Assembly (NCBI GenBank): GCA_036939355.1
Contig: JALLAP010000036.1
Coordinates: forward strand, 1-24,143
Direction: 5' to 3'
DNA: 24,143 nt
From: Thalassiosira profunda
Lineage: Eukaryota; Bacillariophyta; Thalassiosirophyceae; Thalassiosirales; Thalassiosiraceae
A program made the position numbers and the translations under genes. This document shows, piece after piece, positions 16,475-24,142 of this stretch (positions are counted from its first letter, which is position 1; each line of letters opens with the position of its first letter). Under the pieces are notes generated by a model. The model did not search any database and was not told the origin of the DNA. It saw only the letters and a program-made list of their open reading frames with translations.

Positions 16475-17577
16475 TGGATCCGCACTTCAACATGAATGTC
16501 AAGAGGGAAGAAGAGTGCTACGACGCAAGCACGGACGACGAAGGCGGCGCGCCGATTGGCCGTCCGATGCTGAAGGAGGTGGTTGTGAAGAAAGAGGAGG
16601 ACGTGGACACCGACGACGAGTTTCAAGCCGTCACCGATTCCGAGGCGAACGCTGAGGCGACAGTATCCAAAGCTGCCCAGATATCAAGTGAGTTCGACGA
16701 AGGGAAGGGCGATCAGAGGAGGGCGAGAAGAACATTCGAAGAGAGACTGGAAGAGCTAAAAGCATACAAGGCAAAACATGGCCACATCAACGTCGTAAAG
16801 AAGGGCGAAGACAAAAGCTTGTATCAGTTTTGTGCCGACATCAGAGGCGCCCGCAGAAATCTGGGGAAGAAGCTGACAGTGGACCGCATAGCCGCTTTGG
16901 ATGAACTTGGATTCGATTGGGCGCCCAAGAGAGGGACAACGATACAGCATGCCAAGTTATTTCAAGCGAGAATGGAAGAGCTGAAAGAGTACAAAGAAAA
17001 ACACGGACACACCAACGTGAAGAAGAGCGGAGACAAAAGCCTTTATGGCTTTTGTAGTAGAATCAGGCAGGCCCGCAGAAATCCGGAAGGCAGCAAGGGG
17101 ATGAAACTGACCGAGCAACGCATCGCCTCTTTTGATGCCCTTGGATTTGATTGGGCGCCAACGGAGAGAAATTCCTCTGATGCATTCGCGAAGAGGCTAG
17201 AAGAGCTGCAGGAGTACAAAGCGAAGCACGGGCATCTGAGGGTGAAGAGGAGCGATGACAAAAGCCTGTATCAGTTTTGCCAACACATCAGACAGGCCCA
17301 CAGAGGAGGACGCAGCACAATAAAGGTGACTGAGGAGCGCATCGCCGCTTTGGATGCCCTCGGATTCGAGTGGGAGCCACAGGCCGACTCATTTAGTGAG
17401 AGAATAGATGAATTGAAGGCGTACAAAGACAAGCACGGGCACCTCAAATGCCATCGGATTTGGTTGGAGAAAGGAACGCCTCAGATGCATTTGAGGTCGG
17501 CGCAGAAAGACAAAGGCGAGGCGCTGAATGTGCAGATAATCGGTGCTAGAATCATTGGCCCATGTTGCACTCTTTGA
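16474..17577 (+). CDS. HA4: acidic SUMO-motif N-terminus and HA repeats, last repeat broken
   Basis: 367 aa from the ATG at 16474. The N-terminus has two copies of an acidic tail motif: VKREEECYDASTDDE (9-23) and VKKEEDVDTDDE (38-49), each a psi-K-x-E SUMO consensus followed by acids. A basic RRARR precedes three HA repeats (from about residue 87) with variable pairs AD, SR and QH after FC. A fourth repeat starts normally (SERIDELKAYKDKHGHLK) and then leaves the pattern. In the next frame at 17447-17467 the nucleotides read NAIGFGW, the repeat's terminal motif, so about 110 bp of the repeat centre is deleted and the frame shifted. The last ~40 residues are therefore novel, and the final 26 nt overlap the 3' end of the VDE-like gene on the other strand. 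Confidence 0.82.
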   Translation: MDPHFNMNVKREEECYDASTDDEGGAPIGRPMLKEVVVKKEEDVDTDDEFQAVTDSEANAEATVSKAAQISSEFDEGKGDQRRARRTFEERLEELKAYKAKHGHINVVKKGEDKSLYQFCADIRGARRNLGKKLTVDRIAALDELGFDWAPKRGTTIQHAKLFQARMEELKEYKEKHGHTNVKKSGDKSLYGFCSRIRQARRNPEGSKGMKLTEQRIASFDALGFDWAPTERNSSDAFAKRLEELQEYKAKHGHLRVKRSDDKSLYQFCQHIRQAHRGGRSTIKVTEERIAALDALGFEWEPQADSFSERIDELKAYKDKHGHLKCHRIWLEKGTPQMHLRSAQKDKGEALNVQIIGARIIGPCCTL

Positions 17578-18511
17578 TGCGAACGAGCGTTCCACGCTCA
17601 TGCCCCGGCAACGTCAACGCACGCTGCTGCAAAATCTCCACTAAATCCTCCGGCTGAGACACTCCCGCGTACTCCTTCACCAACACCATCGTGATCGCAT
17701 CGTAGCTCCCCACCGCCGGAGTGTACGCGCACACGTGCATCACGATCGATTGCAGTTCCGCATCGTAATCCAACACGTACCAATTCTCGTGCGCCTCGGT
17801 CCCCCACATGACGGCTTTTGTTCGCCCCGTGGGATCGGCGGAGGGCATTCCCTCGTTGCTCCATCCCAATCCGGGCGTCAATTCACTCGACATGCTAAAT
17901 GTTCGTCCCGTTTCGGGAATTGTCCAATTGAGATCCATCCGCCACACGTTTTCGTTGTGTGGCCACTGCGTCATCCAATCGAGCGGCGGTCGCTTCGTGC
18001 TTTGGGGCGCAAAGAACTCCGAGCTCTGGCACGGCCACGTGTCCCAGCTGTTGGTCAATACCTTTTTCCAGCGCCCCTCAAACACGCTTGGCGGTATTGT
18101 CGAGAAAGGCAGCACCTTTTCTTGCGGAATGTCCGCACATGTATCGCTGGATTCGGCCGGTGCAGTCTCCAAGCAGCCCGAGGAGCCGACGCACTCGACG
18201 AACGCCTCGGCCTCGTCGTCCGCCATCAAGTCGAAGCAGCCGTAGACGCACAGATTCTTGTCGTCGGGATGCTGCACGTGGGCAAACTTTCCTCTAGAAA
18301 TCAGCCGTCCGGCGCCAGCGGCGTCCTCGCAGTCGGAGATGCAATCGAGGACGGCCTTGCAGGTCGGGATTTGGACGCACGCCGTCAGCTTTCTGAAGCA
18401 CGCGACGAGGGAGCAGGCGCCGGTGCGGAGGGCGGGCGGGAGGAGGTATTGGTAGGCCACGCGGAGGAGCGCCGCGGCGAGGATGGGAAGGAGCAGATGG
18501 CGTCGGCTCAT
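17552..18511 (-). CDS. violaxanthin de-epoxidase-related lipocalin-family protein (VDE/VDR-like)
   Basis: 319 aa from the ATG at 18511. The N-terminus is a signal peptide or anchor (MSRRHLLLPILAAALLRVAY). A Cys-rich domain follows (about 33-125: CSLVACFRKLTACVQIPTC, CISDC, CVYGC, C107, C113), like that of VDE. Then comes a lipocalin-type barrel: FEGRWKKVLTNSWDTWPCQS (GxW motif, cf. GRWY...FDCQ in VDE), WRMDLNWTIPETGRTF, WYVLDYDAELQSIVMHVCAY and YDAITMVLVKEY. The Glu-rich C-terminal tail of true VDE is missing, which favours the VDR or VDL subgroups. VDE enzymes convert violaxanthin or diadinoxanthin in the thylakoid lumen; activity here is not demonstrated. No clear A-F plastid motif follows the signal, so the start may lie in an unseen upstream exon. 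Its stop overlaps the HA4 end by 26 nt. Confidence 0.82.
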   Translation of the reverse strand: MSRRHLLLPILAAALLRVAYQYLLPPALRTGACSLVACFRKLTACVQIPTCKAVLDCISDCEDAAGAGRLISRGKFAHVQHPDDKNLCVYGCFDLMADDEAEAFVECVGSSGCLETAPAESSDTCADIPQEKVLPFSTIPPSVFEGRWKKVLTNSWDTWPCQSSEFFAPQSTKRPPLDWMTQWPHNENVWRMDLNWTIPETGRTFSMSSELTPGLGWSNEGMPSADPTGRTKAVMWGTEAHENWYVLDYDAELQSIVMHVCAYTPAVGSYDAITMVLVKEYAGVSQPEDLVEILQQRALTLPGHERGTLVRIKECNMGQ

Positions 18512-18831
18512 CGCGCGAGAGCTATATTGCAAATGTGGCTGCCGACTTCTCGAGTCTCCGCGGCGGTGCTGATATGATGTTGCAGCCTCGCCCACGGTCT
18601 CCAGACCCCTCGATGCCTCCTTCTCTTGCTTGTTGCAGGGGCGGGGGAGGACGGGCCTGCTAAGGTGTCAAGAAAGATTGATCGTCTACGTAGGAAACAG
18701 TACTTCTTGCGTAGAGCTTTGCTTCAGCGCGAGAGGTGGCGGGCTGAGGGGAGGAGTGAGAGCGGCGTTGACACAACATACATAGGATGTAGCGCCAACA
18801 CACCAGCAGCGGAGCGCCCAAAACATCGGTG
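18512..18831. promoter_or_regulatory. divergent promoter of VDE-like gene and HA5
   Basis: Contains the palindrome CTACGTAG at 18686-18693, preceded by GTGTCAAGAAAGATTG at 18665-18680, which resembles the GTCAAA...ATCTT-like element of other divergent intervals here. No coding frame is supported. Confidence 0.45.
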
Positions 18832-19995
18832 ATGAACGTCGCGAAGATACCGCCCGACTTCCTCGGTGGCGGCCGCCCTTCCCCGGCGGCCGTTCCAAAG
18901 AAGGAGGAGGACGTCGACACCGACGACGAACTTTGCAATCATCGCACCGACGATTCACAGAGATGCGGTCGATCTGTTGTGAAGAAGGAGGAGGGCGTCG
19001 ACACCGATGATGAATTGCAGCACATCGATGATTCTGCGCCGACCGTCGCGGAGAAAGACAACGGTGAGGATAATCAGAAAAGGATGAGAAGAACGTTCGG
19101 AGAGAGATTAGAAGAGCTGGAAGCATACGAAGAAAGGCACGGGCACCTGAACGTGAAGGAGAGCGAAAACAAAAGCCTGTATCATTTCTGTGTGGGCATG
19201 AGAAGTGCGTGCAGACATCCAGAGAGAACTGGCGGGATAATATTGACAGATAAACGCATCGCCTCTTTGGATGCACTTGGATTTGATTGGGGGGGTATCA
19301 GAGTGAGAAGATCATTCGAAGAGAGGGCGGAAGAATTGAAGGCGTACAAAACAAAGCATGGGAATATCAACGTGAAAGAGAGAGAAGACAGACGCCTCGC
19401 CAAGTTTTGCTATGACATCAGACGTGCACGCAGAGGACATGGCAATATGAAGCTGAACAAGGAACGCATCGCCGTTTTGGACTCCCTTGGATTCGATTGG
19501 ACGGTAAAAGAGAGGAGCTCCCCAAAGTCATTCGAAGAGAGGCTAAAAAAGCTGAAGGCGTACAAAGCCGAGCACAGACATCTCAACGTGAAGGAGAGTG
19601 AAAACAAAAGCCTGTATGACTTTTGCAAGAACATCAGACGTGCCCGCAGAGGAATTGGGACAATGAAGCTGACGAAGGACCGCATCGCCTCTTTGGATGC
19701 ACTCGAATTCAATTGGGATGTAAAGAGGAGGAAGTCCCCAAAGTCGTTTCAGAAGAGACTGGAAGAGCTGAAGGCATACAAAGTGAAGCATGGGCATATC
19801 AACGTGAAGAAGAGCGAAGACAGCAGCCTGTATGAATTCAGTGTGCACATCAGGGAGGCCCGCAGAGGAAAGGGGAGCCATAAGCTGACTGAGGAGCGAA
19901 TGGCCGCTTTGGATGCCCTGGGGTTTGATTGGACGCCATGGAAAAAATCAAAGATACATGCGACGAAGTCTATGGGGGGAGGATCGAAGCCCTGA
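18832..19995 (+). CDS. HA5: acidic SUMO-motif N-terminus and four HA repeats
   Basis: 387 aa from the ATG at 18832. Two N-terminal copies of the family's acidic motif, PKKEEDVDTDDE (22-33) and VKKEEGVDTDDE (50-61), resemble those of HA4. Only the second is a strict psi-K-x-E SUMO consensus; the first has Pro before Lys. Four HA repeats run from about residue 90 to 370, with variable pairs VG, YD, KN and VH after FC (FS in the last). Linkers between repeats are Lys/Arg/Ser-rich. After repeat 4 the frame passes into KIHATKSMGGGSKP and stops at 19995. The other frame of the same DNA (19962-20078) encodes the start of a fifth repeat, so the gene has been shortened. No RING or Cys-rich module. Divergent to the VDE-like gene, tail-to-tail with the ABC transporter. 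Confidence 0.85.
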   Translation: MNVAKIPPDFLGGGRPSPAAVPKKEEDVDTDDELCNHRTDDSQRCGRSVVKKEEGVDTDDELQHIDDSAPTVAEKDNGEDNQKRMRRTFGERLEELEAYEERHGHLNVKESENKSLYHFCVGMRSACRHPERTGGIILTDKRIASLDALGFDWGGIRVRRSFEERAEELKAYKTKHGNINVKEREDRRLAKFCYDIRRARRGHGNMKLNKERIAVLDSLGFDWTVKERSSPKSFEERLKKLKAYKAEHRHLNVKESENKSLYDFCKNIRRARRGIGTMKLTKDRIASLDALEFNWDVKRRKSPKSFQKRLEELKAYKVKHGHINVKKSEDSSLYEFSVHIREARRGKGSHKLTEERMAALDALGFDWTPWKKSKIHATKSMGGGSKP

Positions 19996-20078
19996 AAGCA
20001 TACAAGGCAGTGCATGGGTCAGAAAGGGAAGGGAAAGAGAAGAAGGACCGAGGAGAGCGGGATGTAGGTACGATATGA
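19962..20078 (+). pseudogene. truncated fifth HA repeat after HA5
   Basis: In the frame beginning at 19962 the sequence reads DEVYGGRIEALKAYKAVHG and then SEREGKEKKDRGER before TGA at 20076-20078. GGRIEALKAYKAVHG is the first helix of an HA repeat. The HA5 frame differs from it at a run of six G (19974-19979), where a small length change would join them. Even joined, the repeat lacks its second half. Confidence 0.65.
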
Positions 20079-20126
20079 AATGAACGAGCAGAATGCAGCG
20101 TTTGAGCCAAAAGAAGTGACTGGTCT

Positions 20127-22384
20127 TTAGCTCGGATGGGTCCTCACATAGCCCGCATAGCGACCGTTCAATTGCATGAGCTCGTCGTGTGTGCCCTTCT
20201 CCACAACCTCGCCGTGCTCCAGAAAGACAATTTCGTCCGCAGCCCGAATGGTCGACAGACGATGCGCTACCACAAGCACCGTTTTGCCCCTCATCGCCTC
20301 GAACAGAGTTCCAATGATGACTTTCTCCGTCTCAGCATCGAGCGAAGAAGTGACCTCGTCGCAGATGAGAATGGGAGCCCGCGTTATCAGAGCTTCGTCG
20401 GGAAGGAGAATGCACATTGAGTCAGAGCAGCCGGAGGGTAGGCACACAAGCTTGGGCAAATCGAACAAACAAGCTCACCTCGCGCAATTGCTATTCGTTG
20501 CCGTTGTCCTCCGCTCAGGCGGTGTACTTGTCGTATTGGCGTGTCGTAGCCAAGCTCGCATTTATCCCTAATGAAGTCATGCGCCTCCGCGAGTTTGGCC
20601 GCCTCGATTACCCTCTCACGAATGTACTCTTGGCCTTTGCCGGCATCCTCGTTCCGCAATCCCAAAGATATGTTTTCGGCAATTGTAAGGTCGGGCAGTG
20701 TGGGATCCTGGTCTATTTGTGCAATCTGTGTTCGAAGCAACGCCACGTCCAACGATCGAATGTCGACGCCATTCAATGTGATGCTGCCCTCCGTCGGATC
20801 GTAAAAGCGCTGGAGAAGTCGGGTGATGCTCGTTTTGCCTCCACCAGATCCCCCACACAATGCAACCACTTTGCCCGGCGTCAATTGCAAGTTCACCCTT
20901 TGCAGGACTTTGACGGATGGGTTCAACCGATAGGCGAACGATACGTTGTTCAGCGATATTGTCAGTCCTTCCTTCGATTCGTCCGGTATCCTCCCGTTGC
21001 CGCCCCCGCTGCACGGTATCTTCGATTCCCGATACATGAGCTCGAAATAACTTTGCGCCGACATGCCAATCGTGAACAGATCGTTCCAAAAGGCGAGCAG
21101 CTCCCGCGGTCCCTGGTCGAGGAGCGCCAGGTGGGACCGGAACGTCGTATATTCTCCGAGCGTAATTTTCCCCTGAAGAACGCTGGACAACCCAAGCGCC
21201 AGCAACAATACGTCCTCGACGTTCCGCAGGCCGTGGTGCACCATGCAAAGCATCGTTTGTCGCATGTGAGTAGATTGCAAGTAGCGTATGAACTCGTCCT
21301 GCTTGGATCGATAGCGCTCCACGAGCCTCGCCTGTGAAACGTGCGACTGCAACAGATGGATCACCTCTGGCTTTAGTATGGATTGCGCCAGCCTCGCCGC
21401 ATCCCCCACCGATGCTTCGTAGAGTTTGTTGTATTTCACGATATCCCTCCGGCTCATTTTCTGTAGAGCTGCCAAGATGGGCGATTTGACGAAGATGCCC
21501 ACGAGGGCGAGGCGGTAGTCCACCCGGAGGAGGGCATGGACGCCACCGACGACGGATACGATCCCGAAGAACAGCCGGGGGAGAGATTCGTTGACCAAAC
21601 TCTGCATCCGATTCGTCTCGCGGTTCATGAGGTGGACGAACCCGGCCGAATGATGTTCGGCGTGCAAGAAATCCATCTCCTGATCCAGTATGTTGCGCAG
21701 CATGTCCGTTCTAACATCAGCTTGGTAGCGATGTTTCGCCGCATGGCGGCAATACTCCCTCAAAGACACAAAGAGGTAGTCGAAGATGACAAACAGCACG
21801 AGACGTCGGAGGAACGGCCAGAAGGCTGTGTCCATCGTCGCCCCCTCCAATACGACGGCGTCCATCATTTGGCCGAGCACTTTGGGCTTTTCGTATTGGA
21901 TCACTTTGACCGCCGTGCCGGAGATGGCAAAGGGTACGATCCACCGCCACTGCGTGCGCTTGCGCATTTCGTCGAGGATGAGTTTTGTCGTGACATCTTG
22001 CTCGCCCTTTCCCTTGTTTTTGGCAGCAGCGTCTCCCTTCTTCTTTTCCAGCGCGGCCACCCGGCGCTCGCCTTCCTCCAGGCATTCGATGGATTTGCGA
22101 ATGTGCTCCCGCAATATTTTGGGCAGCATCCATCGCAGAAAGGGAATGACGGCAAACGCCGTTGCCCAGAAGGCGGCCGGATCGGCCACCGCCGCAAAAA
22201 AGACGAGACATGCGGCGAGGGTGGCGGTGGCAAATTGCAATTCGGAGGGAGGGCAGTATGTTTGGACGAGGGAGAGAAGGACGGCCGCGAAGGCGACGTA
22301 GGTGGCCGCCGGGGGAGGGCGGCCGGCGCCGCGGATGCCCGGTGTCTTTGCGGCGGTCATGGCCGCGCTTGGGCTAGCCGCCAT
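20127..22384 (-). CDS. ABC half-transporter (ABCB-type), two exons
   Basis: 723 aa when exon 1 (22384-20479) is spliced to exon 2 (20392-20127) over an 86-nt GTGAGC...AAG intron; lengths 1906 + 266 are divisible by 3. Splicing rebuilds LSGGQRQRIAIAR-ALITRAPILICDE exactly. Order: N-terminal hydrophobic spans (about 25-85), a Lys-rich coiled linker, an ABC exporter membrane domain (about 130-420), then one nucleotide-binding domain: Walker A GGSGGGKT, Q-loop QIDQDPTLPDLTIAENISLG, signature LSGGQ, Walker B ILICDE, D-loop SSLD, H-loop VAHRLST. One membrane plus one ATPase domain means a half-transporter that must dimerise. Substrate and membrane cannot be told from sequence; TAP/TAPL or ATM-like groups are possibilities. 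Divergent to the K+ channel. Confidence 0.92.
20393..20478 (-). other. spliceosomal intron of the ABC transporter gene (86 nt)
   Basis: Minus-strand boundaries CGAG|GTGAGC ... GACGAAG|CTCTG. Removal joins the phase-1 codon G|CT (Ala) and restores the conserved stretch between the ABC signature and Walker B; read-through would stop after 28 codons. Confidence 0.92.
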
Positions 22385-22585
22385 CCCCAATCTTGTGCTC
22401 AACTAAGGCGCCCATCGTCGCCGCGTTTGTGCGACAGCGAGCGAGAGGAGGGAGGACGTCAAAAATCTTTCCGCCCAGGTCACGTAGGATACGTACTTAT
22501 CACGTGGCCTACGTAGATAGCGTTCTCCAACTCGGCCTCCGCCAAGCGAGCTCGCTCGCTCGCTCTCTCACACCAACCTGCGCCC
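22385..22585. promoter_or_regulatory. compact divergent promoter of ABC transporter and K+ channel
   Basis: Only 201 bp separate the two start codons. The interval holds GACGTCAAAAATCTTT (22455-22470), TACGTA (22490-22495), CACGTG (22501-22506) and CTACGTAG (22509-22516): four short palindromic or shared elements within about 60 bp. A GCTCGCTCGCTCGCTC run follows near 22550. Confidence 0.55.
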
Positions 22586-23974
22586 ATGATGCAGCCGCGC
22601 CTCGCCGCGGCCGCGTGCGGCGCAATATTGCTGACGACGGCGCCGGCCACCGCCTTTGCCATCGGCCAACCGCGGCCTCGCGCTGCCAAAAATGGGCGGG
22701 CTGATGCACCACTCATCATTTCGCAGCGGATCCGGGGAGGGGCAAGTGACCCATCACCATCGGCAATCGAGGGGCGGCTCGATGCCGCGCACTCCGTACA
22801 ATCGCCGGAGCAGCCGGTGTCGAATATGGGCAATGAATCTGCCTCCCTCTCCACGTCGTTCGACGACCCGTTCGACACGGCACTGCACAAGCATCGCGTC
22901 CTCTTGAGGTGCCTGATGTCGATTGTGATGTATGTGGCGTTGGGCGTCGCGAGCTTCTCGCGCATCTTCGAGCGGTGGCCTGTCGTGGACTCGCTCTATT
23001 TCAGCGTCGTCACTTTTACGACGGTCGGGTGAGTTTGATGCGCTGCTGCTGTGTTTGGCAGTTGGATTTTACTTGTGCATATCTTATGCACATCTTATGT
23101 CCATTGCAGATACGGCGACCTGGTGCCCACGACGGAGGCGGGACGACTCTTTACGATATTCTATTCCTTTGCGGGCATATCCATCGTTGGAGCTCTGCTG
23201 GGCTACGCGGGGGGCAATTTGGTCGAGGCCGAGCGGAGGGCAGTGGAGCGAGGGCGCGCCGCCACGAGAGCCCGAATAATGGGATTGTTCGACGTTCGGA
23301 AACGGCTGCGGAGAGGGCCGATAGCGTCAAATGATGGGGCGGTGGATACCATTGACCAAAGCAATACACCTCGGGCAGGTTTCATGCGTCGATACGTGGC
23401 AATACGAACGGGGAGCGATGGATCCAAATCCCTCCTTCGGCGAGCGTTAGATGTCGTGGCTCAGAGCTCGTACATTGTCGTTCCCTTCGTCTCATTGGCA
23501 CTTTACATCGGCCATCGCGAGGGGTGGTCGGCGATAACCTCGCTGTATTATGCCATGGCCACCGCAAGCACCGTCGGCTACGGGGACGTGGTCCCGCAAA
23601 CGGCATCGATGCGCCTACTATCTGTGGCGTTGATACTAACGGCGGTGGTCTCGCTGGGGGAGATACTCGGGCAGATCGCAGGATACTTCATACGAAAGGA
23701 GAGCGAGAAGGCCGAGCGAGAATTCATGTCAAGGCAGATAGACTTGGGTGATTTGGAGGCTATGGATACAAATCACGACGGAGAAGTGGATCTCTTCGAG
23801 TTCCTGAAGTTCATGCTGGGGAGCGGTATGCAAAAGGTGGACCCAGGCATGATGGACGACTTGAAAACGCTGTTCATTAGCCTCGACGAGACTCGATCGA
23901 ATTCCTTACAGAAGGAGGATCTCATTTTGATTGCGCAGAAGCATAACGAGCTGGCAGAGAAGGAAGAAACGTAA
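22586..23974 (+). CDS. two-pore K+ channel (TPK-like) with EF hand, plastid-targeted, two exons
   Basis: 435 aa after splicing exon 1 (22586-23028) to exon 2 (23110-23974) over an 81-nt GTGAGT...GCAG intron (443 + 865 nt, divisible by 3). Splicing completes the first pore filter TTVG-YGD; the intron falls inside the first Gly codon of the filter. The second filter is ASTVGYGDVVP. Each pore is flanked by transmembrane helices, giving the 4TM/2P layout of plant TPKs. After the second pore lies one canonical EF hand (DTNHDGEVDLFE) and a degenerate second one. The N-terminus, MMQPRLAAAACGAILLTTAP then ATAFAIGQPRPRAAKNGRA, is a signal peptide followed by an ASAFAP-like motif, indicating import into the complex plastid. 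By analogy with Arabidopsis TPK3 it may act in thylakoid K+ counter-flux under Ca2+ control (inference). Confidence 0.92.
23029..23109 (+). other. spliceosomal intron of the K+ channel gene (81 nt)
   Basis: Boundaries GTCGG|GTGAGT ... CATTGCAG|ATACGG. Removing it creates GGA TAC GGC GAC (GYGD). Donor type matches that of the ABC transporter intron. Confidence 0.93.
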
Positions 23975-24088
23975 AGCCAGGAGTATCGTAGAGGGTGGCA
24001 CAGATATTTAGTGAGTGTTTTAGAGCCTATGGATGGTGGTGACAAGTAATGGTGAACACGAGGAGATGCATGCTAGCTAGCTAGCGCT

Positions 24089-24142
24089 TCAAGCCCACTT
24101 CTCCCTCTTGAGCTTGGCCTTGTGGTTCAGATACTCTTCGTC
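24089..24142 (-). CDS. C-terminal end of a gene entering from the right edge
   Basis: The last 17 codons of a minus-strand frame are visible, DEEYLNHKAKLKREKWA, ending at TGA (24089-24091). The charged helical tail and its position tail-to-tail with the K+ channel gene, continuing the alternating layout, suggest a real gene; too short to identify. Confidence 0.45.
   Translation of the reverse strand, partial: DEEYLNHKAKLKREKWA

Noticed and set aside
20417..21337. 306-aa plus-strand frame opposite the ABC transporter
   Set aside because: It overlaps the nucleotide-binding domain whose motifs are unmistakable on the minus strand.
24073..24085. GCTAGCTAGCTAGC-type palindromic run near the right edge
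   Set aside because: Simple 4-bp tandem repeat in a convergent 3' interval; no further support for a regulatory role.
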